Notes: generated by a model not told the origin, from the letters alone. A stretch of 7,890 nucleotides of DNA from an uncultured Rhodopirellula sp. (GCA_913061385.1 CAJXTM010000137.1:1-7890), one strand, 5' to 3'; positions 1-7,841 are shown, numbered from the stretch's first letter. Made by a program: numbers and translations.

Positions 1-47
1 GAGATCAGCCTCGGTCTCGTGGGCTCGGAGATGTGTATAAGAGACAG
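1..47 (+). other. Nextera P7/i7 library adapter (synthetic, not genomic)
   Basis: Bases 14-47 match the Nextera read-2 transposase adapter exactly, ending in the 19 bp Tn5 mosaic end AGATGTGTATAAGAGACAG (29-47). Bases 6-13 (CAGCCTCG) sit where the i7 index belongs and match, from memory, the adapter form of Illumina index N710. Bases 1-5 (GAGAT) are the end of the P7 primer. The mosaic end is an engineered hybrid of the natural Tn5 ends, so this is not a natural insertion. Read as protein, it gives the spurious leader MGSEMCIRDR joined to the first gene. Confidence 0.98.
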
Positions 48-948
48 GAATCGCCCTGACTTACTTTTAGAAGCCTACAGTCGGTCAGCACAAACATTGA
101 ACTATTTGAGAGCGTTAGCAGAAGGCGGCTTCGCTGACATTCATCATCCTGAGAATTGGGAACTCGAATTCGTTACCCAATCCGAAAATTCCCAGCAGTA
201 TCATCAGATTGTCAGTGGAATCAGCAACTCATTGCGGTTCATTGAAACCATCGGTGGTGTTGCCAACGCAGACCTGTCTCGGGTCGATTTTTACACTTCA
301 CACGAAGCACTGTTGCTTCCGTATGAGCAAGCACTCACCCGTCAGGCCATCAGTGGCCGTGGCTGGTACAACTTGGGAACACATTATCCGTGGATCGGTG
401 ATCGAACACGGTCTCTTGATGGCGCACACATCGAATACTTTCGCGGAATCGAAAACCCCATTGGTATTAAAGTGGGGCCCACCGCCTCACCAAAGGAGTT
501 GATTGATCTGATCGAGATTTTAAATCCTGATCGGCAACCAGGAAGATTAACACTGATCTGTCGCTTTGGTGCTGAACAGATTCGAGACTGTTTACCACCA
601 TTGGTCCACGCGGTACAGAAATTCAAGCATCCCGTGTTGTGGTCAATCGATCCCATGCATGGCAATACCATGACGACCGAGCATGGAATCAAGACACGCC
701 ATTTTGATCAGATTTTGAGCGAGGTACGCGACTCTTTTCTGATCCATCAACAACAGGGCACGACTGTCGGTGGAATCCATCTGGAGTTGACTGGCCATGA
801 TGTAACCGAATGCATGGGTGGAACCGGTGGACTGCAATCAACCGATTTGGAACGAGCCTATGAAAGTAATGTGGACCCACGACTCAATTATGAACAGGCA
901 ATGGAAATCGCGTTTCTAATTGCAGGCCAGGCTCAAGAATCAAACTGA
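48..948 (+). CDS. Class II 3-deoxy-7-phosphoheptulonate (DAHP) synthase, 5' truncated
   Basis: This enzyme condenses phosphoenolpyruvate with erythrose 4-phosphate, the first committed step of the cytosolic shikimate pathway. It belongs to the type II (plant/Mycobacterium AroG) family and not the E. coli AroFGH type. About 299 genomic residues remain of roughly 450-470; the N-terminal third is cut off at the library end, so the metal-binding Cys and first PEP-binding Arg of the family are not visible. Counting codons from base 19, the segments seen are TSHEALLLPYEQALTR (93-108), WIGDRTR (125-131), KVGP (Lys151), CRFG (Arg182), DPMHGNT (His214), a GGIHLELTGHDVTEC stretch with Glu256, and DPRLN (Asp287). 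These align with the PEP-site Lys and Arg and the metal-site His, Glu and Asp of the Mycobacterium enzyme. The family's GERTR reads GDRTR here. The stop is TGA at 946-948. The first ten codons of the open frame come from the adapter and should be removed. Confidence 0.95.
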
Positions 949-963
949 CTCAAAATTCATCGT

Positions 964-1362
964 GTGCCGTCCAATGCAGCGGCTAAGCGATGTTCCAGCA
1001 ATCAACCATTAATTCCAATGCCCCAACGTCAACGAGCTGATCGCGAGCCACCCTGCCCTCCGCAATCGAAATCCAAGCCACCCATCCAAACAGCAGTTTC
1101 GCTTGCAGTATTAAATCTGGCAGAAGGTGAAGTCGTAAGTTTCGGTGACATTGCGAAAAAGGCGGGTCACCCCGGGGCTGCCCGCGCTGTCGGAGCTGTT
1201 CTAGCCAAGTCCAGTGACGCCCTGCCTTGGTGGCGGGTAGTGTACTCCGATGGACAACTGCCCCCATGCAACCCAGGATTACAAGTAGAACGCTTGACCG
1301 CTGAAGGTGTTGAAATGCACGGCTTCCGTGTCCTGTCATCACCAGCTGGTCGTTTTGCATAG
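964..1362 (+). CDS. Alkyltransferase-like (ATL) protein, MGMT-family DNA-binding domain
   Basis: This small protein has the C-terminal DNA-binding fold of O6-alkylguanine-DNA alkyltransferase. Numbered from the GTG at 964, the conserved segment EGEVVSFGDIAKKAGHP (54-70) carries Phe60 where human AGT has the base-flipping Tyr114. ARAVG (73-77) supplies the Arg finger (Arg74). The active-site PCHRV is replaced by PWWRV (88-92), so the alkyl-accepting Cys is absent and direct repair is not expected. Known ATL proteins bind O6-alkylguanine and hand the lesion to nucleotide excision repair; that role is inferred here. The start is unresolved: the frame opens with GTG 15 nt after the DAHP synthase stop, but the first ATG is at 1018 and would give 114 residues, also normal for ATLs. 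Neither has a Shine-Dalgarno. Residues 1-40 are Pro/Ser/Arg-rich and look unstructured. The small gap suggests co-transcription with the upstream gene. Confidence 0.88.
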   Translation: MPSNAAAKRCSSNQPLIPMPQRQRADREPPCPPQSKSKPPIQTAVSLAVLNLAEGEVVSFGDIAKKAGHPGAARAVGAVLAKSSDALPWWRVVYSDGQLPPCNPGLQVERLTAEGVEMHGFRVLSSPAGRFA

Positions 1363-1515
1363 CCGCAATCCAGCACTGATTCATCATCCATCAGGGAATG
1401 ATGCGATAGCGACTCAAATTTAGAGCAATTCCGGCTAAACTAGAGAGGCTGTCCCAACAAGAAATGGGGTAGTATCACACACCTGAGTCCGCCAAGAGAG
1501 ATCGAGCAGAACTAT

Positions 1516-3192
1516 ATGAGAATGATGAACGTGCTGCAGATTATCCCCACGCTATTGGCAACTGCGATCAGTTGTCTGACGACCACGGCAGCTGAGCGTC
1601 CGAATATCCTGTTCATCATGTCCGATGACCACACTGCGCAAGCAGTGGGCGCCTACGCGACACTGCTCAAAGATCTCGACCCCACCCCCAATATCGATCA
1701 GATAGCGGCCGAGGGAATCTGCTTCGACAATGCGTTTTGCACCAATGCAATCTGCACTCCCTCAAGAGCGTGCATCATCACCGGCCAGTACAACCACATC
1801 AACGGTGTCTTTGACCTCGGCGGGAAGATTGAACACGACAAACAAACTCTACCCAAACTGATGCGGTCTGCCGGTTACCAGACCGCAATGATTGGTAAAT
1901 GGCATCTCAAAGTTGAACCGAACTTTGACTATTACAAGGTTTTGCCCGGGCAAGGAAAGTACTTCAATACCGAATTTCGAATTCAAGGTGAAAAGAAGTG
2001 GCCTAAGAATCTCGTCAAGTATCCGGGCTCGCATTCCTCTGATGTGATCACTGATGCCACACTCGACTGGTTCAAAAACCACCGTGATGCCGACAAGCCA
2101 TTCTTTGTCTGTCACCAATTCAAGGCACCGCATGACTACTTTGAAAGTCATCCCCGATATGACAATTACCTCGCCGACATTGACATACCGGAACCTGATT
2201 CCTTGTGGAAAAAGCCTGACACCTGGGGTTCACTTGCAACCCGTGGATACAAGGATGAATTGGTGCCCCACATTGGAACATCCATCGGTCGTCGAAACCC
2301 AAGACGATCCTACGCAGCTGACCTTCCTGTCAAATTTCCAAATGAATTCAAATGGGATTACTTGGATCCCGAACTTTCAAACGAGCAAGTCAAGCGGCTT
2401 TCCTACCAAGCCTACCTAAAGAAATATCTGCGATGTGTCAAAGGTGTCGACGACAATATGAAACGTCTGGTGGACTATCTCAAAGCAGCAGGCCTCTATG
2501 ACAATACGCTGATCATCTACACAGGCGATCAAGGTTTTTGGCTTGGGGAAAAAGACTATCAGGATAAACGTTGGGCGTATGACCAGTCTGAACGCATGCC
2601 CTTCATTGTCCGCTACCCGAAAGCAATTCCTCAAGGTGTGCGAAGTGATGCCATCGTCGAAAACATCGACTATCCAGCCTTAATGCTCGATTATGCAGGT
2701 GTTCAACCACCAGCTGAAATGCAAGGACGTTCCTTCCGCCAGATCTGCGAGAGCGGCAACGAACCGGATGACTGGAAACAGGCCACTTACTATCGATACT
2801 GGATGCACATGGCGCACCATGACAACCCAGGTCAAATGGCAATTCGCACCAAGTCACACAAACTGATCTACTTTTATGGCTGCAACTATGCTGGAAATTC
2901 ATTGACCCCCCCAGCATGGGAACTGTATGACCTGACACAGGATCCGAATGAGCTGAACAATGTCTATGATGATCCTGACCACGAAGTGGTACGCAATCAC
3001 TTGAAGTCCCAATTCGCACAATTGCGACGGGATATTGGTGATGATGGATCACACTATCCCGAGTGCGAAAAAATTGTCCAAGAGTTCTGGGACTATGATC
3101 AGGCTGACCGTGAGAAAGCGATCAAAATTTCGCGAGCTTTTCTGAAGAAGCGTAAAGCAGAACTGAACAGCATGAAAGAAAAGCAAAAGTAG
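1516..3192 (+). CDS. Exported type I sulfatase, possibly N-acetylglucosamine-6-sulfatase-like
   Basis: This sulfatase of the alkaline-phosphatase superfamily hydrolyses sulfate esters, probably on a sulfated polysaccharide, outside the cytoplasm. Residues 1-26 form a signal peptide ending in TTTAA before ERPN; Cys20 (AISC) makes a poor lipobox, so a lipoprotein is less likely. The mature domain starts with PNILFIMSDDH (metal ligands Asp37, Asp38). CTPSR (80-84) is the sulfatase signature, in which Cys80 must be converted to formylglycine. GKWH (Lys128, His130), APH (His206), GDQG (Asp338, Gln339) and Lys351 complete the expected active site. LPGQGKYFN (143-151) and DQGFWLGE (338-345) resemble N-acetylglucosamine-6-sulfatases (SulfAtlas S1_11 type), but the substrate call is tentative. 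The C-terminal WELYDLTQDPNELNN block is the usual sulfatase tail, followed by a Lys-rich end. The 558-residue length is normal. The ATG lacks a clear ribosome site. No formylglycine-generating enzyme, glycosidase or transporter lies nearby. Confidence 0.95.
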   Translation: MRMMNVLQIIPTLLATAISCLTTTAAERPNILFIMSDDHTAQAVGAYATLLKDLDPTPNIDQIAAEGICFDNAFCTNAICTPSRACIITGQYNHINGVFDLGGKIEHDKQTLPKLMRSAGYQTAMIGKWHLKVEPNFDYYKVLPGQGKYFNTEFRIQGEKKWPKNLVKYPGSHSSDVITDATLDWFKNHRDADKPFFVCHQFKAPHDYFESHPRYDNYLADIDIPEPDSLWKKPDTWGSLATRGYKDELVPHIGTSIGRRNPRRSYAADLPVKFPNEFKWDYLDPELSNEQVKRLSYQAYLKKYLRCVKGVDDNMKRLVDYLKAAGLYDNTLIIYTGDQGFWLGEKDYQDKRWAYDQSERMPFIVRYPKAIPQGVRSDAIVENIDYPALMLDYAGVQPPAEMQGRSFRQICESGNEPDDWKQATYYRYWMHMAHHDNPGQMAIRTKSHKLIYFYGCNYAGNSLTPPAWELYDLTQDPNELNNVYDDPDHEVVRNHLKSQFAQLRRDIGDDGSHYPECEKIVQEFWDYDQADREKAIKISRAFLKKRKAELNSMKEKQK

Positions 3193-3229
3193 TGTTTAAA
3201 ATGGAGTCCTACTTGTTCATTGCCAGCCT

Positions 3230-3403
3230 ATGGCGGCTAAAAACCATGCTCTAGAGGCGATAATTGAAGGTCAGATCGATAATGACCATCCCGATGAGCA
3301 GATGAATGAGTTGATTCCTCAAGTCACCCGACGTGTTCTATCCGCCTGTCTGGCAAACATACGTAGCCTACCGATGGCAATTCCCTGTCGGTCAACTGTC
3401 TAA
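3230..3403 (+). CDS. Doubtful 57-codon open frame upstream of lepA
   Basis: An ATG at 3230 opens a 57-codon frame ending in TAA at 3401-3403, inside the 272 nt gap between the sulfatase and lepA. The peptide begins MAAKNHALEAIIEGQIDN and has an acidic first half with a possible amphipathic helix around residues 25-45. I recognise no family. There is no Shine-Dalgarno, and two ATA codons in so short a frame argue mildly against coding. It could equally be leader sequence for lepA. This is the only notable content of the gap. Confidence 0.18.
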   Translation: MAAKNHALEAIIEGQIDNDHPDEQMNELIPQVTRRVLSACLANIRSLPMAIPCRSTV

Positions 3404-3464
3404 TTCACTACGCTTTGTCGTTATCGCACGTTCGCAGCCAATCCATTTCCAACGAGCTCAACGA

Positions 3465-5261
3465 ATGAAACACATTCGGAACTTTTGCATCATTGCACAC
3501 ATTGACCACGGTAAGTCGACTTTGGCTGACCGACTGATACAAGCGTGTGGTGGCGTGACGCAGCGTGAGTTCCAGGACCAGATGCTGGACTCCATGGATA
3601 TCGAAAGAGAGCGTGGCATCACGATCAAGAGCAATACTGTTTCTCTTTCCTATACAGCAAAAGATGGCGAAGAGTATCTATTGAATCTGATCGACACCCC
3701 GGGGCACGTCGATTTTTCCCACGAAGTCCGGCGATCGCTGATGGCGTGCGAAGGTGCCTTGATGGTCGTTGACGCATCTCAGGGCGTTGAAGCGCAAACG
3801 GTAGCCAATCTATACCTGGCGCTGGAATATGATTTGGATTTGCTTGCGATCATCAACAAAATTGACCTGCCAGCGGCAGACGTTGACCGTGTCCGCGAAG
3901 AGATCGACGCCGATCTTGGTTTAGATCCGTTTGAAGCGATTCCTGTCTCTGCAAAAACAGGCGAAGGGATTGAGAATGTTCTCGAGGGCATTGTCACCCA
4001 GTTACCCTGCCCGTCGGGAGATCCTGACGCCCCGCTCAAAGCGCTGGTCTTTGATGCCCACTTTGACAAATACCGGGGCGTCATCCTGCAATGTCGCGTT
4101 GTGCAGGGGACACTGAAGCCACGTCAATCCATTCACTTCATGCACTCAGGCCGCGATTACAAGGTCGACGAATTGGGTTACAACCAATTCAAGCTCAACC
4201 CCAAAGAACAATTGAGTGTTGGAGAAGTGGGTTACATTGTTGCGGGCGTGAAGAGTGTCCAAGACATTGAGATTGGTGACACAATCACAGCCTTGGATCG
4301 CCAAGCTGATGCACCGATCCCTGGATATCAGGAAGCTCGTCAGGTCGTCTTTTCATCGGTGTATCCGATGAGCACGGATGAGTATCAGGACTTGACCAAA
4401 GCCCTCGACAAACTTGCCATCAACGACGCCGCCCTTACCTATGAAAAAGACAGCTCCGCTGCACTCGGTTTCGGCTTCCGTTGTGGGTTCCTGGGCCTAT
4501 TGCATCTGGATGTCATCCAAGAACGCTTGCAGCGTGAATTTGACATCGGACTTGTCATTTCTGCACCCTCGGTGAAGTACAAACTGAACCTAAAAGATGG
4601 CACCACCATCGATGTCGACAATCCTAGCTACTGGCCTGATCCCACCAACATTGACTCAGCCTCTGAACCGTACATTAAAGCTTCCATTCTGACACCCGAA
4701 GATTACGTTGGTCCAGTCATGGAGCTTTGCCGGGAACATCGCTCCGAAAGCCAGACGATGAACTACCTGTCAGCAGGCAGGGTTGAGGTCACCAGCGAGA
4801 TGCCTTTGGGTGAAGTGCTGTTTGACTTTTATGGCAAACTCAAAATGATCACACGGGGTTATGGTTCCTTCGATTACGTCCCAATCGAGTACCGTTCCAC
4901 CGATGTTGTCAAAGTAGACATTCTCGTCAACAAAGAGCCGATTGATGCATTGGCTTACTTGGTCCACCGCGAAAAAGCACGTGGACGAGCGTTGCACTAC
5001 TGTGAACAACTGGCAGAAGCGATTCCGAGACACCAATTCAAAATTCCAATTCAAGGGGCGATCGGGGGCACCATCATCGCTCGCGCAACCATCCAACCCT
5101 ATCGCAAAGATGTCACTGCAAAACTGTACGGTGGTGATGTAACACGAAAGAAGAAGCTGCTTGAGAAACAGAAGAAGGGAAAAGCCAAAATGAAGCAGTT
5201 TGGCAGTGTCAACATTCCGCAAAAAGCTTTTGTCTCTGTACTACGTGCTGATAAAGACTAG
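3465..5261 (+). CDS. lepA: Elongation factor 4 (LepA), ribosome-associated translational GTPase
   Basis: LepA/EF4 is a membrane- and ribosome-associated GTPase that acts on elongating or assembling 70S ribosomes. The ATG at 3465 is chosen because MKHIRNFCIIAHIDHGKST is the standard family start and gives 598 residues, the normal length; the frame stays open 44 codons further upstream to an ATG at 3333, but that extension has no family resemblance. From this start, G1 is AHIDHGKST (11-19), G2 contains RGITIKS with Thr53, G3 is DTPGH (77-81, catalytic His81), G4 is NKID (131-134) and G5 is SAK (162-164). EF-G-like domains II, III and V follow. The LepA-specific C-terminal domain is clear, with GGDVTRKKKLLEKQKKGKAK near the end and the closing IPQKAFVSVL. 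No defect is seen. It is a single-copy housekeeping gene, useful for phylogenetic placement. No Shine-Dalgarno precedes the start. Confidence 0.98.
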   Translation: MKHIRNFCIIAHIDHGKSTLADRLIQACGGVTQREFQDQMLDSMDIERERGITIKSNTVSLSYTAKDGEEYLLNLIDTPGHVDFSHEVRRSLMACEGALMVVDASQGVEAQTVANLYLALEYDLDLLAIINKIDLPAADVDRVREEIDADLGLDPFEAIPVSAKTGEGIENVLEGIVTQLPCPSGDPDAPLKALVFDAHFDKYRGVILQCRVVQGTLKPRQSIHFMHSGRDYKVDELGYNQFKLNPKEQLSVGEVGYIVAGVKSVQDIEIGDTITALDRQADAPIPGYQEARQVVFSSVYPMSTDEYQDLTKALDKLAINDAALTYEKDSSAALGFGFRCGFLGLLHLDVIQERLQREFDIGLVISAPSVKYKLNLKDGTTIDVDNPSYWPDPTNIDSASEPYIKASILTPEDYVGPVMELCREHRSESQTMNYLSAGRVEVTSEMPLGEVLFDFYGKLKMITRGYGSFDYVPIEYRSTDVVKVDILVNKEPIDALAYLVHREKARGRALHYCEQLAEAIPRHQFKIPIQGAIGGTIIARATIQPYRKDVTAKLYGGDVTRKKKLLEKQKKGKAKMKQFGSVNIPQKAFVSVLRADKD

Positions 5262-5279
5262 GATGCCGAAAATCGTGCG

Positions 5280-5316
5280 AACCACACAGTGGTTACAAAT
5301 TGCAATAAACAATTGT
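5280..5316 (+). other. Two adjacent small hairpins downstream of lepA
   Basis: The first hairpin is a perfect 6 bp inverted repeat, AACCAC (5280-5285) and GTGGTT (5289-5294), with a 3 nt loop. Immediately after it, ACAAATTG (5295-5302) and CAATTGT (5310-5316) can form a 7 bp A/T-rich stem with one bulged A. They begin 19 nt after the lepA stop and precede the oxygenase gene. There is no T-run, so a classical intrinsic terminator is not shown. They could act in transcript processing, attenuation or operator binding, or could be chance. Confidence 0.3.
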
Positions 5317-5366
5317 GAGTAGTGAATACGATCACTGTCGTCGCCGACTCATTCACAGGTTTACTG

Positions 5367-6482
5367 ATGGAAATCACGGCCATGCCTCGAACCCCTATGC
5401 GTGCTCACACGTTACCGGGCAAATACTTTGCATCGCAAGAAGTTCATGACCGGGAAACAGATCAGATCTTTCTGAAACAGTGGATCTGTGTCGGGCGAGC
5501 TTCCTCCATCATTGAACCAGGCGATTTCTTTCTGCATGAAATGGATGGCGAAAGCTTTATCATTGTTCGTGCTGCATCCGGCCAAATCAACTGCTTTTAC
5601 AACGTCTGCCGACATCGTGGGACCCGACTTCAACAAGAGTCATGCGGCCACATCAAAAGCAGAATCCACTGCCCTTACCACGCGTGGGGATATGATACTG
5701 ATGGCAATCTGCAGTCCGCACCGAACATGATGGGTGCGGAAGATTTTTGTGTGGTGGATCATTCACTGCAGAGTGCAGCGTGCGTGGTTTGGCAGGGATT
5801 CATCCTGATCAACCAGCAACAATCAGTTAATGCGTTCCAGACAGATTTTGATGAGGTCCTACATCGATTCGATGACTGGGAACTCGATCGGTTAGTGAGT
5901 GCCCATCAGATCACTTATGAAGTACAAGCCAATTGGAAAGTCATCTTTCAGAATTACAGTGAGTGCTACCACTGCTCGCTCGTTCATCCACAACTACGTC
6001 CGATCACGTCCGTTGAAACTGCATCCAATGATTTCACAGACGGTCATTTCCTGGGTGGACCCATGATATTGGCCGACAACTACAAAAGCGTCACGATGAG
6101 CGGGCAATGGTGTGGTTCACCCCTTCAAAAGCTGTCTGCAGAAGACTTGCGACGCGTCTACTTTTACACTCTGTGCCCTTCTCTTTTCATCAGCCCGCAT
6201 CCTGATTACGTCCTCACCCATCGGATCGAGCGAGTCAACGTCGGGTCAACTCGAATTGTTTGCAATTGGCTATTTCCGCCGGAAGTTATCCAACAGGACA
6301 CCTTCGATCCCAGCCAGGCTGTTGAGTTTTGGGACCTCACAAATCGACAGGATTGGGAAATCTGTGAACTGACTCAGAAGGGTGTTCAGTCCCGTGCCTA
6401 TCGACCGGGGCCCTACTCAGGACTAGAAAGTATGTTGGCGGCGTTTGACGATTACTACCTTGCTTTGATGGCAACTGCCTGA
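5367..6482 (+). CDS. Rieske non-heme iron ring-hydroxylating oxygenase, alpha (catalytic) subunit
   Basis: The product is a cytosolic oxygenase using a Rieske 2Fe-2S cluster and a mononuclear iron to hydroxylate or N-demethylate an organic substrate. Numbering from the GTG at 5322, the Rieske ligands are CRH (Cys96, His98) and CPYH (Cys117, His120). The catalytic helix NYSECYHCSLVH carries His217 and His222, and Asp344 in NRQDWEICE is the likely third iron ligand. The bridging position three residues before His217 is Glu214, where naphthalene dioxygenase has Asp; carnitine monooxygenase CntA also has Glu. The overall look is closest to the choline/carnitine/glycine-betaine oxygenase branch, so a quaternary amine is a reasonable but unproven substrate guess. 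The ATG at 5367 (372 residues including the initiator) is preferred, with a weak CAGG 7 nt before it. GTG 5322 and ATGs at 5382 and 5397 are alternatives, since family similarity starts only near LPGKYF. No ferredoxin reductase or beta subunit is nearby. Confidence 0.93.
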   Translation: MEITAMPRTPMRAHTLPGKYFASQEVHDRETDQIFLKQWICVGRASSIIEPGDFFLHEMDGESFIIVRAASGQINCFYNVCRHRGTRLQQESCGHIKSRIHCPYHAWGYDTDGNLQSAPNMMGAEDFCVVDHSLQSAACVVWQGFILINQQQSVNAFQTDFDEVLHRFDDWELDRLVSAHQITYEVQANWKVIFQNYSECYHCSLVHPQLRPITSVETASNDFTDGHFLGGPMILADNYKSVTMSGQWCGSPLQKLSAEDLRRVYFYTLCPSLFISPHPDYVLTHRIERVNVGSTRIVCNWLFPPEVIQQDTFDPSQAVEFWDLTNRQDWEICELTQKGVQSRAYRPGPYSGLESMLAAFDDYYLALMATA

Positions 6483-6586
6483 CGCTGACATGACCAACCG
6501 CTGGCGGATCGGTGTTATGGGTTAATCCACGAGGGAACGGCGGCAGGAACTTTACTGCTCAGCTTACCTTTCGTTGCAAATCCAAA

Positions 6587-7841
6587 TCAGGCAATGCGAT
6601 CCCGCAGAATTTCCTGAGCAGCGTTCATTCCGCAAGCACCCATGACACCTCCACCTGGATGACTGGCGGCACCACACATATACAACCCACGAATCGGTGT
6701 TCGGTGATCTGCCCAGCCAGGAACTGGTCTCATCATATGAAGCTGATTAAGATTCATCGCACCTTGAAAAATATTTCCACCTGTCAGCCCGTAGGTCCGT
6801 TCAATATCGACTGGACTTAACACCTGCCGGTGTTCGATCGCTTGATGAATATTCGGCGCATACTCAGCTACTCTCTCCACACAGCGATCAGCAAATCCCT
6901 CTTTGATGTCATCCCACACCAATCCTTCCTTGAGTTGATAGGGAGCGTACTGCACAAACATACTCATGATGTGCTTGCCTTCCGGCGCGATGGTCCGATC
7001 AACGCTGGTAGGAATGGTGATTTCAACAATGGGGTTTTTACTTGGCTCCCCGTACTTGGCGTCGTCATAAGCCCTCTCAACTTCCTCTAGGGTTTCACCA
7101 ATATGGATCGTGCCGTTGTGCTGGGGCGCAATCCCTGTCGATGGCAAACACGTAAAATTTGGTAACTCAGAAAGCGCCACATTAATCTTTGCAGTTGCGG
7201 AGCTGTAATCAATTCGATTGACAGCAGCACGGAAGGGTGACGGTAAATCTTTTTCCTCCAGAAAGTGATTGAACGTCAGATTGGCATCGACGCTGGAAGC
7301 CACGACAGAGGCCCCCAGTTCACGTCCATCGCGCAGCAACACACCACGGGCTTGATTTTTTTCAACCATAATCTGGTCAACCTCGCACTCCGTTTCGATG
7401 GTCACCCCAAGTTGGCGGCAAACCGTTGCAATCGAGTCTGACAAGGCTCCCATGCCGCCTTGGACATAACCCCAAACTCCTCGAGATCCACCTGCTGTTC
7501 CCATCACATGATGCAACAGGACATAAGCAGTTCCGGGCTGGGAAATTGAGGCAAATGCCCCAATCACGGCATCCGTGGCGAGAGTCGTTTTCAGGACCTC
7601 CGTTTCAAACCACCTTTCCAACACAGGCCTTGCTGCCGCAGTCAACAACTCAATCCCTTCCGGGATTGTCTCTTCCATGCACGCCAAGGCCTTACGAAGG
7701 GCCCATCCCTTTCGAAGATCCCTCAGTTTCTTTCCCATACCGATTCGACGCCAACTGGACGGCAACGGTAACAAATCAGGTGCGGCCTGATTCAGAACAG
7801 GTTCCAAATGCATCGCGACATCTTCAAGTACACGCTCATAA
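6587..7841 (-). CDS. PYROXD2-like FAD-dependent oxidoreductase (phytoene-dehydrogenase superfamily), 5' truncated
   Basis: About 417 genomic C-terminal residues of a flavin amine-oxidase/phytoene-desaturase-type enzyme (COG1233 style). The reading frame enters from the right end, where the adapter cuts it, so the N-terminal Rossmann GxGxxG that would bind the FAD ADP moiety is missing; I estimate roughly 100-120 residues lost. Counted from base 7858, visible blocks are GVWGYVQGGMGALSDSIA (127-144), GYVQGGM being typical of this group, then LTGGNIFQGAMNLNQLHMMR (358-377), RPVPGWADHRTPIRGLY (377-393) and the FAD-contacting CGAASHPGGGVMGACGMNAA (395-414). These match the PYROXD2-like branch better than true carotenoid desaturases, so a carotenoid role should not be assumed; the substrate is unknown. 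The stop is TGA (complement of 6587-6589). The gene converges on the oxygenase gene with a 104 nt gap that holds no convincing terminator. Residues MCIRDS at the frame's start are adapter-derived. Confidence 0.9.

Noticed and set aside
19..48. Genuine N-terminus (MGSEMCIRDR) for the first gene
   Set aside because: These codons are adapter sequence; the family alignment begins in the interior of the protein at base 49, so the gene is truncated rather than short.
983..1387. Antisense frame of about 134 codons opposite the alkyltransferase-like gene
   Set aside because: It mirrors a recognisable conserved gene on the plus strand and shows no family features of its own.
1382..1403. Terminator hairpin after the alkyltransferase-like gene (CATCAT and ATGATG)
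   Set aside because: Only 6 A/T-rich pairs around a 10 nt loop, with no T-run following; likely chance.
1436..1475. Sigma-70 type promoter for the sulfatase (TAAACT or TAGTAT as -10)
   Set aside because: Neither has a recognisable -35 box at 16-18 nt spacing, and planctomycete promoter rules are not secure enough to call it.
2906..2912. Run of seven C in the sulfatase as a frameshift or slippage site
   Set aside because: The frame is continuous through it (Thr-Pro-Pro) and conserved sulfatase sequence lies on both sides; no sign of an alternative frame being used.
3370..3392. Hairpin ACCGA/TCGGT in the lepA leader
   Set aside because: A 5 bp stem with a 13 nt loop is too weak to support a structured element.
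3333..3464. 44-residue N-terminal extension of LepA
   Set aside because: LepA proteins start at MKHIRNF-like sequence; the extension has no family similarity and the ATG at 3465 gives the standard length.
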